Below are positions 53,001-62,456 of a stretch of DNA of 64,000 nt, one piece after another. The position numbers were made by a program, and so were the translations under genes. How positions within the stretch are numbered: position 1 is the stretch's first letter; every line of letters starts with the position of its first letter. The notes below the pieces were generated by a model. The model was not told the origin of the DNA and did not search any database. It was given only the letters and a program-made list of their open reading frames with translations. The DNA comes from Cladosporium sp. IMV 00045. Taxonomy: Eukaryota > Ascomycota > Dothideomycetes > Cladosporiales > Cladosporiaceae. The stretch spans positions 1 through 64,000 of the forward strand of contig MSJI02000576.1 in NCBI GenBank assembly GCA_001931905.2. The letters are read 5' to 3'.

Positions 53001-56000
53001 CACCGCACTATGCTCATGGCCATCCGTGACCGGTACGAAGAGAAGGCCAAGCAGACGCAGAAGGAGCACGAAGAGGCTATGGCCGCACTCAAGAAAGCGA
53101 ATGAAGGGGAGTTGGATGAGCAGAGGAAGGTAGTAAGTGGAGCCAAAGAGCAATTGAAAACCGCAAACGATCAACACGAACACGCCACTAAAGGATTACA
53201 CGAAGGACACCGCTCGGAACTAGACCGCTTGAAGACACAGAACGACGCAACACAAGAGAAGCTGCAGGCCCAGCACGAGGCTGCACTATCGACGATCCGA
53301 GCTGAGAAGCAGGAAGCCGTCGAGGCGGCCGAGAAAGCTTCCGCAAGCCATGCACAGGAGTTAGAGGTAATTCGGACGCAATACGCAAAGACTGTGGAGG
53401 ATCTCAAGACAGAACTGGAAAAGGCTGCATCGTCCCATGCCGCGAGCCTGCAAGAACTTGAGCAGAAATCGCGTGGAACCTTGATAGACCATGAATCTGA
53501 AATTGATCGCCTCAAATCTGACTACGAGCGGCAACTGGACAACGCCCGGACATCCCTCAGCACCTCGAAGACCGACATGCAGAGTAAGTACGAGGCGCAG
53601 CTTCGGGAGTGCGAAGAAGCTGCGAAGAGCGCGTTAGATCAGCGTGTGAAGGAATATGAGCAGAAACTTGCTGAGGCCAGACAAGCTGGCCACGAGGCTG
53701 TGGCATCAGCGAAGCTTGAGCACGAGCAAAGCCTGCGTACCTTGTCTGAAGATGCCGAGAAAGCTTCTGGTGACAGCAAACGTACACTCGACTTGCGGGT
53801 CGCCGAGCTGGAGGCCGCGAACGCTGCGTTGGTCTCGGAGCTGGAAAGCAAACATATGGAGGCTTTGACCAGCGCTGAAGAGACCAAGCATGCTGAGCTA
53901 TCGAGCCTGCGCGATGAGCACAAATCCACTCTGGCTGAACTGAAGTCTAAGCTCGAGGCTGAAATCGACGCAGCCAAAGAGAAGCATACAGAGTCCACTC
54001 GTGAATTCCAAGACACCCTTCAGTCGCAGCTTGAACAGACGAAAAAGGATCATGAAGCTTCTCTCGCCGAGCGTGATGAGATGTGGGCGAGAAAGTTGTC
54101 AGAGCTTGAGAGTCAACATAGTGAGGCGACTGCTCAAGCACTGAAGACTAGTGACTATTCGACTGCTGCGAAGCTGAGAGAAGTTGACCAGGCACATGTT
54201 GCAGCTTTGAACGAGGCACTCGAACAGGCACGAGCTGAAGCCGAGTCCAAGACGACCGAAGCACGCATGTCACACGAGGCAGCTTTGCAACAAGCAATGG
54301 AGGAAGCCAGGAAGTCTGGAGAGGACGAACGGGCCAACCTGCGCCATACTCATGATCAAACGGTTGCACAACTTGAGGCCGAAGCGCAGAAGATGTCGGC
54401 AGGGCACATCGCCGAACTCGAGCAGAAACACCAAGACGCGCTCATGGCTGCAGTAGCACAAGCGCAGCAGGCCTCTCAAGAAACATCGGAGTCCTTGAAG
54501 TCGGCACATGGCGCTGAGTTACTTGAGACTCGCTCCATGTTCTCAGGACAGGTTGCAGAGCTTCAATCCAAGGTCGACGAATCTACCGAACAGCAACGAC
54601 TGCTTGAGAATGATCTTGCTCTGCTCAACGAAGAAAACCGCGCCATCTCAGAGCAACGCGAGAAGGCAGAGACGACTATCCGCGACATGCGTGCTGAGCT
54701 TGAGGAGCATGACCACACCATGGCGGCCGAGATCAAACGCCTGCAAGAGGAGTTCGAGGCCCTTCATACTCACTCAGAGGCCGTGAAGCGTGAGCGCGAA
54801 GAAGCTGAAGTGCTGATGCAGCGAAGCATTACTGAGAAAGCTCAAATGGAGAAACAGATCGCACATCTGACTCAGCAAATCTCTGCCCTCAATCCAATCG
54901 CAAGGCGACCTTCGTCTCGCGGCCTGGATGTGCCATTCCAAGAGAACTACTCGATGCAAAGGAATGGTGTCGATCGTCCAGTATCTCGTGGCAGCTCCCG
55001 TCCCGGCACATCCTACTCGGAGCGTCCTGAACTGCGCAAGTCAGGCTCTGATTCTCCCAAGATGAGCATGGCCGCAGCAGCTGCAGCAGCTGCCGTCGGT
55101 CGCTCCGGTCCTGCTCATCACGGTACGCCTAACTATCGTCCTTCTACGCCACGTCGATTTTCAGAGACACCTTCGCAACGTCCATCCACGCCAGCACAGT
55201 CTGCTCGGCCTCACACAAGCCGTGGGCAGCCTCCGACATCGTTCGAAGATTACCTGCATAACGCCCAGGCTGAGCTTTCCGAGCTTGGAAGCGTCATCAC
55301 CGCCAACGAAGCCCTCTTCGCGCAGAAGATCCAAGAACACGTTGGGGACCTGCAAAAGGCGAAGGACATGCTCTCTCAGGAGTATAAGCAGAAATTCGAT
55401 TCTTTGCTTCAAGAGAGAAACCGCAAAGACAAGGAAACCGATGCCAGGCATGCCGCGGAATTCGTCACGGAGCGCAACGCTCTTGTCGCCAGCTACGGCG
55501 GCGACGTTGCCCACCGAAACGAGCACCCAGATCTATCGAAGCAGCAGGCCGACGCTCTCAGGGCCGCTGAACAGAAGCTTGTGGCTGATTACAACAAACG
55601 CATCGCGAATCGAAAGTCCCAGATCCGCCTCAAACACGCTGCGGAATTCCAGTCGTTGACCCTGGACTACGATCGTCGCGTGGCGGAAGTTCTGAACGAC
55701 CGAGCTCGTCTGGAAGGCGACCTTTCCGTCGGACCCGACAGATTCGAGCACGATTTCGAAGAACTAGACGCCAAGTCCGTCCAGCTGGAAGTTGAGAAAC
55801 AGAGCGCACAGGGAAGCCCCGTAGCGCGAAGGAAGGTCGAGACAGTGCAGCAGCGACCGCCTGCGCATACGGGCGCCGAACCAGTCTCTCCGCGCGAGAA
55901 ACGCATTGTGACAGCACCGCCGCGCACGCCAACATCGGCCACCAAACAGCGCGGTTTCTTCCCCGGCGGCAGAGACAGCCCGCATGCCACTGCCCAACCG

Positions 56001-56324
56001 CAGACGCCTCGCACGCCGCACACTGGCAAGTCAGAACGCTCAGTGAGCTCTTTCGGGCCAGTCCCTCAGCGCTCGCTGATGCGCATGAAGTCGCCTCCGT
56101 CCATTCCCAGCGGTCGCAGGGTCGTGACTGAGCCGAGGACTTCAGACAAATGGGCTTCGCCTGCGGAAGCGGATGAGGATCAAGCTCAGGACTTTGGCGT
56201 CGATGCTGCTGCTTTTGAGGCGGGCAATCATGCCGCGAGGTTGAGGAGGCATGCTGGCAGTCCTGATTTGAGACGGGTGTCGATGGAGTCGCAGAGGGCG
56301 ACGCCGAGGAGTAAGAAGAGTTAA
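50052..56324 (+). CDS. 2090-residue single-exon coiled-coil protein
   Basis: Uninterrupted 6.3-kb frame with ATG in CCACC context. Residues 1-115 are mixed, with Ser-rich patches. About 118-1610 form a nearly continuous, Glu/Lys/Ala-rich heptad coiled coil, with diverged internal repeats of the H-Q-x-[LMV]-[IV]-x-E-R ... AxxELKxxHxxEL type (near residues 677, 771, 855 and 910). Residues about 1615-1730 are Ser/Pro/Arg-rich with an Ala run (MAAAAAAAAV). About 1735-1915 form a second helical block (SFEDYLHNAQAELSELGSVITANEALFAQKI). The last 175 residues are basic and disordered. The layout suggests a cytoskeletal or organelle-tethering scaffold; I do not recognise an ortholog and do not assign a function. 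No signal peptide or membrane segment. Confidence 0.85.
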   Translation: MDEIIVPKHESSDSLSSSMLTEKAESPNGTRTLIHEIDHIKHLITRVQATPRGAESITAQVFRRRGSSQQNVTQSQLFQELDALKRRIKHETQPRRERDESVSRDPDTESEAEVGDVLDDREEEIERLREQVELVKSQREKWIGDAEARIDKALEEKEAAEKKTNESESQLQEFSGQLEEFKQALQKSQAEQEQTKHSFDTAQRSLKSIDSEKANLEQQLATLHENLKKAREESEHATTSKAAVEKEIILARSKAEELANIKADNESALASKDQQLHEATEAKKALEKEFDGVKTKLQELEKLKVENENTSAAKDRRIATLEREGEEATEKLQTTLKEHKVASDAARKQLDDLQAQIKSNEASSEKSQAEIESLSEKLAKAEAASAEIYERSQSERARVAEETHARMKREDEALAATVAKEQELAALKTECDETRTRLSKMGQAQEELRLELDAKVNELQDVKTAHEKELLESRENQSKEAEQVLASHDKEVQELKDARENEVKHLQLKLESSTAEAKSVQDDLKAKLAELAGRLAKDTKEHVAFREQAEKDKQTQDQLVEATKAKTAELEQARTTADDTVAQLQAKLTTQSQDFEAKHAYMAKDLEDVREQLSAKQNDLEALDKKRTEISEAFEEATRMHGQSGEAHEQAVATLKASHEQELERLKAASDQAFDEHQRMVEERTALKTELEKLKSGQAADVERLQAEANEAKANLEKTIAEKSEEHENGLRALISEHSQAIEALQKEHASELKRASSTSKSAAEQMEAEHQRLIQERSQFHESAVQELKTSHDEAVNELKAKHTAEAAEAEKAAKAAADKHNEAIEALKASVASEGEQSKKEAITVAENASREHQKVIDERESAHSAALEALKVEHAAAIEELKTGHAAELQRSGDDAALAAAAASESNRDLVEERIKTYTAQIEELKAEHAEALEKAVAAAKQDVESELRNAHSEELAKSQSEHDAAIAEKEAKIKQVGESHRTMLMAIRDRYEEKAKQTQKEHEEAMAALKKANEGELDEQRKVVSGAKEQLKTANDQHEHATKGLHEGHRSELDRLKTQNDATQEKLQAQHEAALSTIRAEKQEAVEAAEKASASHAQELEVIRTQYAKTVEDLKTELEKAASSHAASLQELEQKSRGTLIDHESEIDRLKSDYERQLDNARTSLSTSKTDMQSKYEAQLRECEEAAKSALDQRVKEYEQKLAEARQAGHEAVASAKLEHEQSLRTLSEDAEKASGDSKRTLDLRVAELEAANAALVSELESKHMEALTSAEETKHAELSSLRDEHKSTLAELKSKLEAEIDAAKEKHTESTREFQDTLQSQLEQTKKDHEASLAERDEMWARKLSELESQHSEATAQALKTSDYSTAAKLREVDQAHVAALNEALEQARAEAESKTTEARMSHEAALQQAMEEARKSGEDERANLRHTHDQTVAQLEAEAQKMSAGHIAELEQKHQDALMAAVAQAQQASQETSESLKSAHGAELLETRSMFSGQVAELQSKVDESTEQQRLLENDLALLNEENRAISEQREKAETTIRDMRAELEEHDHTMAAEIKRLQEEFEALHTHSEAVKREREEAEVLMQRSITEKAQMEKQIAHLTQQISALNPIARRPSSRGLDVPFQENYSMQRNGVDRPVSRGSSRPGTSYSERPELRKSGSDSPKMSMAAAAAAAAVGRSGPAHHGTPNYRPSTPRRFSETPSQRPSTPAQSARPHTSRGQPPTSFEDYLHNAQAELSELGSVITANEALFAQKIQEHVGDLQKAKDMLSQEYKQKFDSLLQERNRKDKETDARHAAEFVTERNALVASYGGDVAHRNEHPDLSKQQADALRAAEQKLVADYNKRIANRKSQIRLKHAAEFQSLTLDYDRRVAEVLNDRARLEGDLSVGPDRFEHDFEELDAKSVQLEVEKQSAQGSPVARRKVETVQQRPPAHTGAEPVSPREKRIVTAPPRTPTSATKQRGFFPGGRDSPHATAQPQTPRTPHTGKSERSVSSFGPVPQRSLMRMKSPPSIPSGRRVVTEPRTSDKWASPAEADEDQAQDFGVDAAAFEAGNHAARLRRHAGSPDLRRVSMESQRATPRSKKS

Positions 56325-56637
56325 GGAAAACGATATGTGTTGGGTTTGTGGTTGATCTTGTGTTTTGACGTAATGGGTCGATGGCTTTTAGCGAGGAGTT
56401 TGGGGATGGTTGTGAATATGGCGTGTTGGTTTGGTACGGGTATGGTGATGATCTACGCTTCTTTCGTATTGATAATGCATTAATCTATCTCATGCTGAGC
56501 CAGGAAAAGTTTCAGACCTTTTGATGCTTCCATTTCTGAGATTCACACTTCACTTCACTTCACCGCTGATCTTACCGCTTTAGGTTTAACTCCGCGCAAC
56601 CACATTCACATGAACATCGATCACGCGAGCAAACACC
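56325..56637. other. short intergenic
   Basis: 313 bp between two plus-strand genes; nothing recognised beyond a CACTTCACTTCACTTCACC repeat-like patch near 56547. Confidence 0.4.
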
Positions 56638-57540
56638 ATGGCAGGTTCCAAGCGCTTCGAATTGCCGAGATCTCTGCTCATTGGCAACGCAAGTTCATGC
56701 GTTTTCTCTCCCAACACAACTTGTACCAGCAATCCTTCAGTTGCACCATCGCACTCTGTTGGAGACTCGAACGTCTATTTTCTCCGACAATCGCACTCGT
56801 CACGATCCCACACGCGACCGACACCATCATTGCGATTCCGGCAAACTCGACATTCCGCCCTCACTCGCGCCGAAATGAATTCCTTCACTACCAACAAGCG
56901 CAACCGTCAGGGCCAATCTCGCCCGCAGCGTATGTCCTCCAAAGCAACGATCATCGATCACGATACTGATGCCAGCATAGCGGCCAACGAAAGCACAGTC
57001 ATAGGCTCACCGAGCAACAGTAACGACAACAACGATAACATCAATGGTAGGCGCCACCCTCCACCCACCTCCATCGCCACCAGACCTAACCCAGCAACAG
57101 ACCACAACCCCAACAACCCTCCCCCTCGCCCCCCCTTCCCCCCTCTCCCCACCCGCACCCCCCACGAAACACACCTCGAACTGCACGCCCGCCTCGACGC
57201 CTCCCACGCCCACCTCACCACCTTCCGCGCCGCCCGCAAACTGCACATAGCGCAATTCAGCGACCAGCAGAAAAAAGCCGCCATGGTGGCGCAGCGCATC
57301 GATTCGCTGAACGACGAAGTCGAAGCTCTGCGCGTGCGCTGGGGCGAAATCGAGCATGAGAAAGCCGCCCTGCTGGGGAGTAGTGAGAGGTATGAGCAGC
57401 GGCTTAGGGTCTTGGAGGGGAGGGTTAGGAGGGACGATCGCGTGGCGCGACGGTGGCATGAGTGGTTGACGCTTGGGAGTGAGGTGTTGGTGCTAGATAG
57501 TGAGGAGGAAGATGGGGGGGAGGGGGAGGAGGGGGGTTGA
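56638..57540 (+). CDS. hypothetical protein with C-terminal coiled coil
   Basis: Single open frame of 300 aa starting in CACCATGG context. Residues 1-175 are low complexity (Ser, Thr, Arg, then Asn and Pro runs). Residues about 176-275 form a coiled coil (HLELHARLDASHAHLTTFRAARKLHIAQF, then QQKKAAMVAQRIDSLNDEVEALRVRW and YEQRLRVLEGRVRRDD), and the end is Glu/Gly-rich. A later start at Met80 (56875) is possible, since the first 79 residues look non-conserved in type. No family recognised. It follows the giant coiled-coil gene by 313 bp, which may be coincidence. Confidence 0.5.
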   Translation: MAGSKRFELPRSLLIGNASSCVFSPNTTCTSNPSVAPSHSVGDSNVYFLRQSHSSRSHTRPTPSLRFRQTRHSALTRAEMNSFTTNKRNRQGQSRPQRMSSKATIIDHDTDASIAANESTVIGSPSNSNDNNDNINGRRHPPPTSIATRPNPATDHNPNNPPPRPPFPPLPTRTPHETHLELHARLDASHAHLTTFRAARKLHIAQFSDQQKKAAMVAQRIDSLNDEVEALRVRWGEIEHEKAALLGSSERYEQRLRVLEGRVRRDDRVARRWHEWLTLGSEVLVLDSEEEDGGEGEEGG

Positions 57541-58269
57541 AGAGAGTTAATGTTGTGGTGGGATTGATTATTGTGATTGATTGTTAGGACACGCGATCGA
57601 CTTCCGCATGAGAAATGTTACGAATGACGGAGAGTTTCCAAGCGTCGGTGGGCTCTACTCGTCGAGTTCGATATCGCAGGCAATTACGGTGAAAGGAGAC
57701 AATAATGAGTGGCCCGCCTCGTTGTCAGCCAGGCCAGGCCAGTTCAAGATCGTCAAGGTCATCGTCTTGTTGATCAATCGCGATCTCTCGGGCCTCGCCA
57801 ACATGTACTATTGCAGGTTGGAAAATCAGCGAAAGGAAAACTGCGTTGATTGTGAAGTTGCTTTTGCCAGGAAACATGCGGTTTCGTTCGAATAGGTAAA
57901 TTTCAATCCGAGGCTATCGGCCAAATCCCCTCCAAGAGCTCCTCAATTATTAGTGATTTCCTCACGCGCTCGCGCGAGTATTTGCATGCTTCCCTTCCGA
58001 CATGAAAGGTGTATTTCTTACGCCAATCCTGTATCATTCCCCATTCCCAAAGCAAAACTCCATCTTTCTCCATCCTAGTCGGATCCAGGTTATGCTCGCG
58101 CCGCCGTATGCAATGCTGCCACCGCGCTGTTCCCCAATCGTGCATGCATGCAAGGTAATATTTCCCCAATCAATTAAAGCAAACTCCTCCTAACCCCAGC
58201 GCAAGAAAGAATCGCATCGTCCAAAAAAAGTCAAAACGTCCGAGTCATGAACCGAAGGTGTAGGTGCCT
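57541..58269. other. intergenic between convergent genes
   Basis: 729 bp. A 104-codon plus-strand frame (57581-57895) starts at a non-ATG codon and shows no domain. A TGCATGCATGCA palindrome lies near 58143. Nothing else seen. Confidence 0.4.
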
Positions 58270-58585
58270 CTAGTTGCGGAAAGAGTATCCGCTCTTGGTG
58301 GTGAGGTGGAAGAACTCGCTAGGACTATCACAGAAAATCAGTCACCGAACCACTTTGCTGCGAAAGAACAATGCGCACGCACGCACGCGCGCAAGTCCAA
58401 TCCAGGGGAAAGACAACTCACAGCTTAGCCTTGGGCACGACGGGCCTGCCGACGGAGTCGGTCTCGGAGGCGGAGAGGGCGGCCGCAGAGAAGTCGGCGG
58501 TGCTGTTGCGCATGGTGTACGTGGTCGCGGCGCCGGTGACGGCGAGGCCGGCGAGGATGGTGGCGGGGCGGGCGATGGCGGACAT
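58270..58585 (-). CDS. small (72-aa) spliced protein, possibly mitochondrial
   Basis: Two exons, 58585-58422 and 58324-58270. The 97-nt intron has a GTGAGT donor, CTGAC branch and TAG acceptor, and the phase is 2. The protein starts MSAIARPATILAGLAVTGAATTYTMRN, a short hydrophobic, Ala/Gly-rich segment after one Arg, which looks like a mitochondrial or single-pass membrane N-terminus. It ends PSEFFHLTTKSGYSFRN, a motif-like tail supplied only by exon 2. The open frame extends upstream from 58750 without a better ATG. The splice turns a weak C-terminus into one rich in aromatic residues, which supports the model. I do not recognise the family. A small inner-membrane or respiratory-chain accessory protein is a guess from size and composition. 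Confidence 0.7.
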
Positions 58586-59837
58586 GGTTGTTGTTGTGTG
58601 GTGTTGTGGTTGGGGTGGTGGGTTGATGTGTGTTGTGTTTGTGTTGATCACGAGGGGAAGCGAGAGTGATGAGCCGGAAGGCGCGCGTGTGTTACTTGTA
58701 TTTGATTCGGATGTATGTGAAGTGGAAAGAGAATGGGAAGGAAGGAGCAAAGGGAGGTGAATGCTAAGGCTTATACAAAAAAAAAAAAAAAAAGTTCACC
58801 TACAGAGCAGCAACGCGCCTGCGACAGCCGGCAATGGACCAATCGCAGACTTCCCTCACTCACTCTGCGACAAAGTGGTGTGAGTAACATACACATAAGG
58901 GAGGGTTTAATCTCCACCACCACCGAAGGCCGGGGGCGCCTGTGTCGCATGCGATTGCGCGGTATGGGTGTTGGGTGGGATCAAAGCGCGCAAAGACCAA
59001 GAGACCAGCAAGTCAACGAAAAAAGATCAGACGCAGACAGAAAAAAAGGGTAGCTCGCTGTTCCCCAATTTGGCTTGCAGTGCCGGACCAACCGCAGGTG
59101 CCGAGCGGCACCAAGTATACACGGCGCCACCCAACATAAATATAGCGTCGTCTTGTGTGATGATTATTGAGGCTGACCGTATCTTGTTGCAGTGGCTAAA
59201 GGCGACGTGCATGAAGGGGCAATTGATGCTTGCTGTTGTGTTCTCCTCTATCATTTTGTTGGGGGCGGCATGTTTTGCGTGATTTGCAAAACCAAGCTGC
59301 GGTCTCGGAGTCGGATAGAAAATGATAACACGCGATTCGCGCGCACGGCAAGGACAGAATTTACGAGCTTGTAAATTGTAATTGATTCCTTCCAGAATTG
59401 TTGGCGGCCCGGCGCTAGATCGGCGAGACGTTGAGAGCTTTTTTTCCCTCTTTTGCGGCTTTGATTCAGCCTGTTTCTCCATAGGGCTGCTGGCTGTCGC
59501 CTCGCCCGGCTGCCTCTCACCCTGACTTTTTGTTGCTTTGTGCACGGCCGATATGACTCTTTTTTGCCGAGAGATGTTGATGAGTCTTGTCAAGTCCGAG
59601 ATCGCGCTTTTGTTGCATTAGTTGTTTGAGAGTCGGTGTTCGGGTTGTGGAGATATCCGGGAGAAATGATGTCCTGGGCTAATGCAGTAATGATGATTCT
59701 GTGATCGGTGGGAGATTCGTGAGGGCAAACGTAGGTGGAAGTTCGTTCAATATTGCATAGGCAACAAGTGTAGCAAGTGTAGCCCGGCTTTCTACCTACA
59801 CTTCGTCCAGAAATCCAGAAAAATAAAAGGCGATCTC
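58586..59837. other. intergenic with A17 run
   Basis: 1.25 kb between the small-protein gene and the IAH1-like gene (same strand). It contains A17 at 58777-58793 within the small gene's promoter side. A 188-codon minus-strand frame (59027-59593) has no recognisable domain and mixed composition; not called. Confidence 0.45.
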
Positions 59838-60951
59838 TCAGAGGTCCTTCCAAGCCTCCACATCTTTCCAGTCTGGCAGCACCATAGGCAAGTTCTCAGG
59901 CAGCTGGTCCGGCCACGTCTTCGCGATCAAAGCCATCAGTTCGTTGAAGAGGACTTTGTAGCCTTCAGGAGTGAGGTGGAGGCCTAAGCCGTTGTGTTAG
60001 TCTTCATACCACACAGCCAGAACAGCTTCCACAGCATGCACCAAACTGCAGAATGCCAACCCGGCCATCCTCACTCAAAACTCACCATCAGAGAAAAAAC
60101 CCCTCAACACCTCATTCAGCGGCGCCTCCTCACACCCCGGCAACGGACCCTCCCACCCCTCCTCCCACCCCGCCGCCCTCATCATCGCACCCCAAACATC
60201 ACAAACAACCACGCCCCTCTCCCTCCCCACCCGTCTCACAGCCTCCGCATACTCAGCCGTCGTCTCAGCTCTGCGTCTCAAACCGTCGAAATCGGGAATA
60301 TTCCCACTGTCCGTGGCGCGGAGCATGCGCTCGTCGATGGCGGGGGGCGTGATGAGGACTATACGCAGGTCTGCTCGGTTGGTGATGTGAGGGTGGGAGA
60401 GGATGGTGTGCAGGTTGGTTTCGTAGGCTGAGAGGGGGATGTGTTGTTGTGGTCCGCCGGGGGTGCAGGGGAGGCGGGAGTCGTTGGCGCCTGGGTTGGG
60501 GTGTTAGGAGGTTGTGAGGGTCTTTTGGTTGGGGTGTGAGGATGGTGGGTACCGAAGAAGATGGTTAGGAGGCGGATTTTTTCGCTTGAGGGAGGAGGGA
60601 TGGCTTGTGGGAGGACCTTGGTTTGTTAGTGGTTGTTCGTGTGGGTTGATTGATTTTGTTGTGATCGGCTCAGTGGCGAGGTGTAGCATTGATCGTTGAA
60701 TGAAAGCCTTCTTCCATGCACATACTTTGACCGCCTTCTCAGTGTTGTAACCACTTAGGCCACGACTGGGTGATTGTCAGTTCCAACCTCTCATTCGCAA
60801 ACCATCACATCTCGACAAGAATGCCAATTTACTTGATCACGTCTAGCCGACGAGCATATCGATCACTCAGCTCAGCTCCGAACGCAAACCCTCTCTGCTG
60901 CGAAAAGGAGTGCTGGGTGATGCTGTCTCCGAAGAGGAGGAACTGATCCAT
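59838..60951 (-). CDS. IAH1: IAH1-like SGNH/GDSL esterase
   Basis: Five exons: 60951-60833, 60765-60726, 60616-60553, 60490-60086 and 59983-59838. All have GT..AG introns and matching phases (2, 0, 1, 1), giving 257 aa. SGNH blocks are all present. Block I FLLFGDSIT carries the nucleophile Ser. Block II is INRGLSGYNT (Gly), split across exons 1 and 2. Block III is IFFGAND (Asn), rebuilt at the exon 3/4 join. Block V is DGLHLTPEGY (Asp and His), rebuilt at the exon 4/5 join. Yeast Iah1 hydrolyses isoamyl acetate and related short esters; the substrate here is not known. The C-terminus LPDWKDVEAWKDL fits the family's end (LKDWRDV). That the splices restore three motifs is strong support. Exon 2 is only 40 nt. 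Confidence 0.93.
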
Positions 60952-62456
60952 CTCTCAATCAGGAAAGACGGCGGAAACCCAGAAGAGTCGGGAGGGGAAT
61001 GGTTATTTGAATATATATATTGAGGGATGTTTGGTGGATAAGGTAATAGGCGAGAAGGTAAATCCAACTTCTTCCGTTTCCTCCTCGCTGAGGGCTCCAC
61101 TATTCGACTGCCTCGGGCTACACCGGGTTCTGGCTTAGCAAACAACACTTGAACGCCGTAAGGCCGAGGCGGGCTGGTGTGAGGGCGTACAGTTGATGTC
61201 GGACGTGAAAATGATCATAGTGTATTTGACGTCTGCTCTTCATCTTTCATTAAATTCCCAGGGCCCGGTCCCGGTCAGGACGCGAATGCTGTCGTCGAGT
61301 ACATGTAGCCCTAGATATAAGAGTCTACTTCTGTCAAAGCACACGTACGCTCCCCTTTTGATTCCTTGCAGCAGTACATCGGGATGATACCTAGGTAGCA
61401 CCAAAACCACGCAAGCGCGAAGGATTCCTGCGTCTCGTGATGCATCCCCGGCGCATGGAGCGCATGTGCAGAATGCCCACCTCGCATTACCGAAGATGGA
61501 CGCGCGAGCAAGCGAACGCGTTATCTGACCGCCCTACACACCCATAGTCAAGACGACTGACGTCGCTCTGCAGGTGTTAGACGCGCCAGCAGATCTTGCG
61601 TGTGATGGCATACCGAGGATGGCGCATGTATGGTAGCAGGCGAGACAGGCAGACAGGGTTCAAGGCGAAACTAAACACGACGTCGACAGGATGAAGGATC
61701 ATCAGAAGAGCCTTTAGCCCTGCGTTTGCCGCGCAGTGACAACTATAGATACATTTCTTAGTGTGGGGGATCTCTTTCTTAACATTCCTTGAGACAATTA
61801 TCCCTCTCACCTCTCCTACCCGGTCGTGCTCCGCGACTCGAGTCTGGTCAGCTGCTCGGCCTATACGAAGATGCCCGTACTGGTGTGTGCTACCGTCGAA
61901 CCATGACCAACGAACGGCACTTCGCCAGATGCACTAGTAGGTTCGAGTGACCGACTCTCCTACTCCCCACTGCTCGTTTCTCCCACCCTCGTCTCCGGTA
62001 GCTGGCGGTGTGGCTATAGGTGGAACTCTACATGAACTCCCTGCTAAACAAACCACGCAACTCTGCCACTACTGCCGCCTTGCCCTTTGCTAAGCCTGCA
62101 CTGTGTACACCTCCCACCCCTCTACAACACCCTCTTATCAATTACTATCTTCCACCGCGGCTTCACTGTGGCATATGATCGGTCCGCCAGCCTAGTCCGA
62201 TCCACTTCCTCTTCCACCCCGTGGGGGTCTTCCATGTTCTTATGTCACCGTGGCTATGCCCGACTGATGCCTCATCACTCCCGTCCTTCGACTCACGCTC
62301 CTTGGTGTTTCAGCTCCGCCCAGGCAGAGCTCCATGCTCACCTGATATACACTCCGGTGGGCCTTATACACAGCAGTGCGCTCCGCTAGATCCATAGCAC
62401 GTCCTAGCATGCACCGTGCAGCTGCACGAAGCCCTGCACTTCCAAAGTGACCCATC
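60952..62456. other. divergent promoter region, IAH1-like / CLC channel
   Basis: 1.5 kb with no supported gene. It contains a short AT repeat near 61008 and pyrimidine-rich stretches near 61950-62240, the likely CLC leader. Frames here are under 105 codons. Confidence 0.4.

Noticed and set aside
59027..59593. 188-codon minus-strand frame
   Set aside because: Mixed Cys/Arg/Ser composition, no domain, and it sits in the promoter region of the next gene on the same strand.
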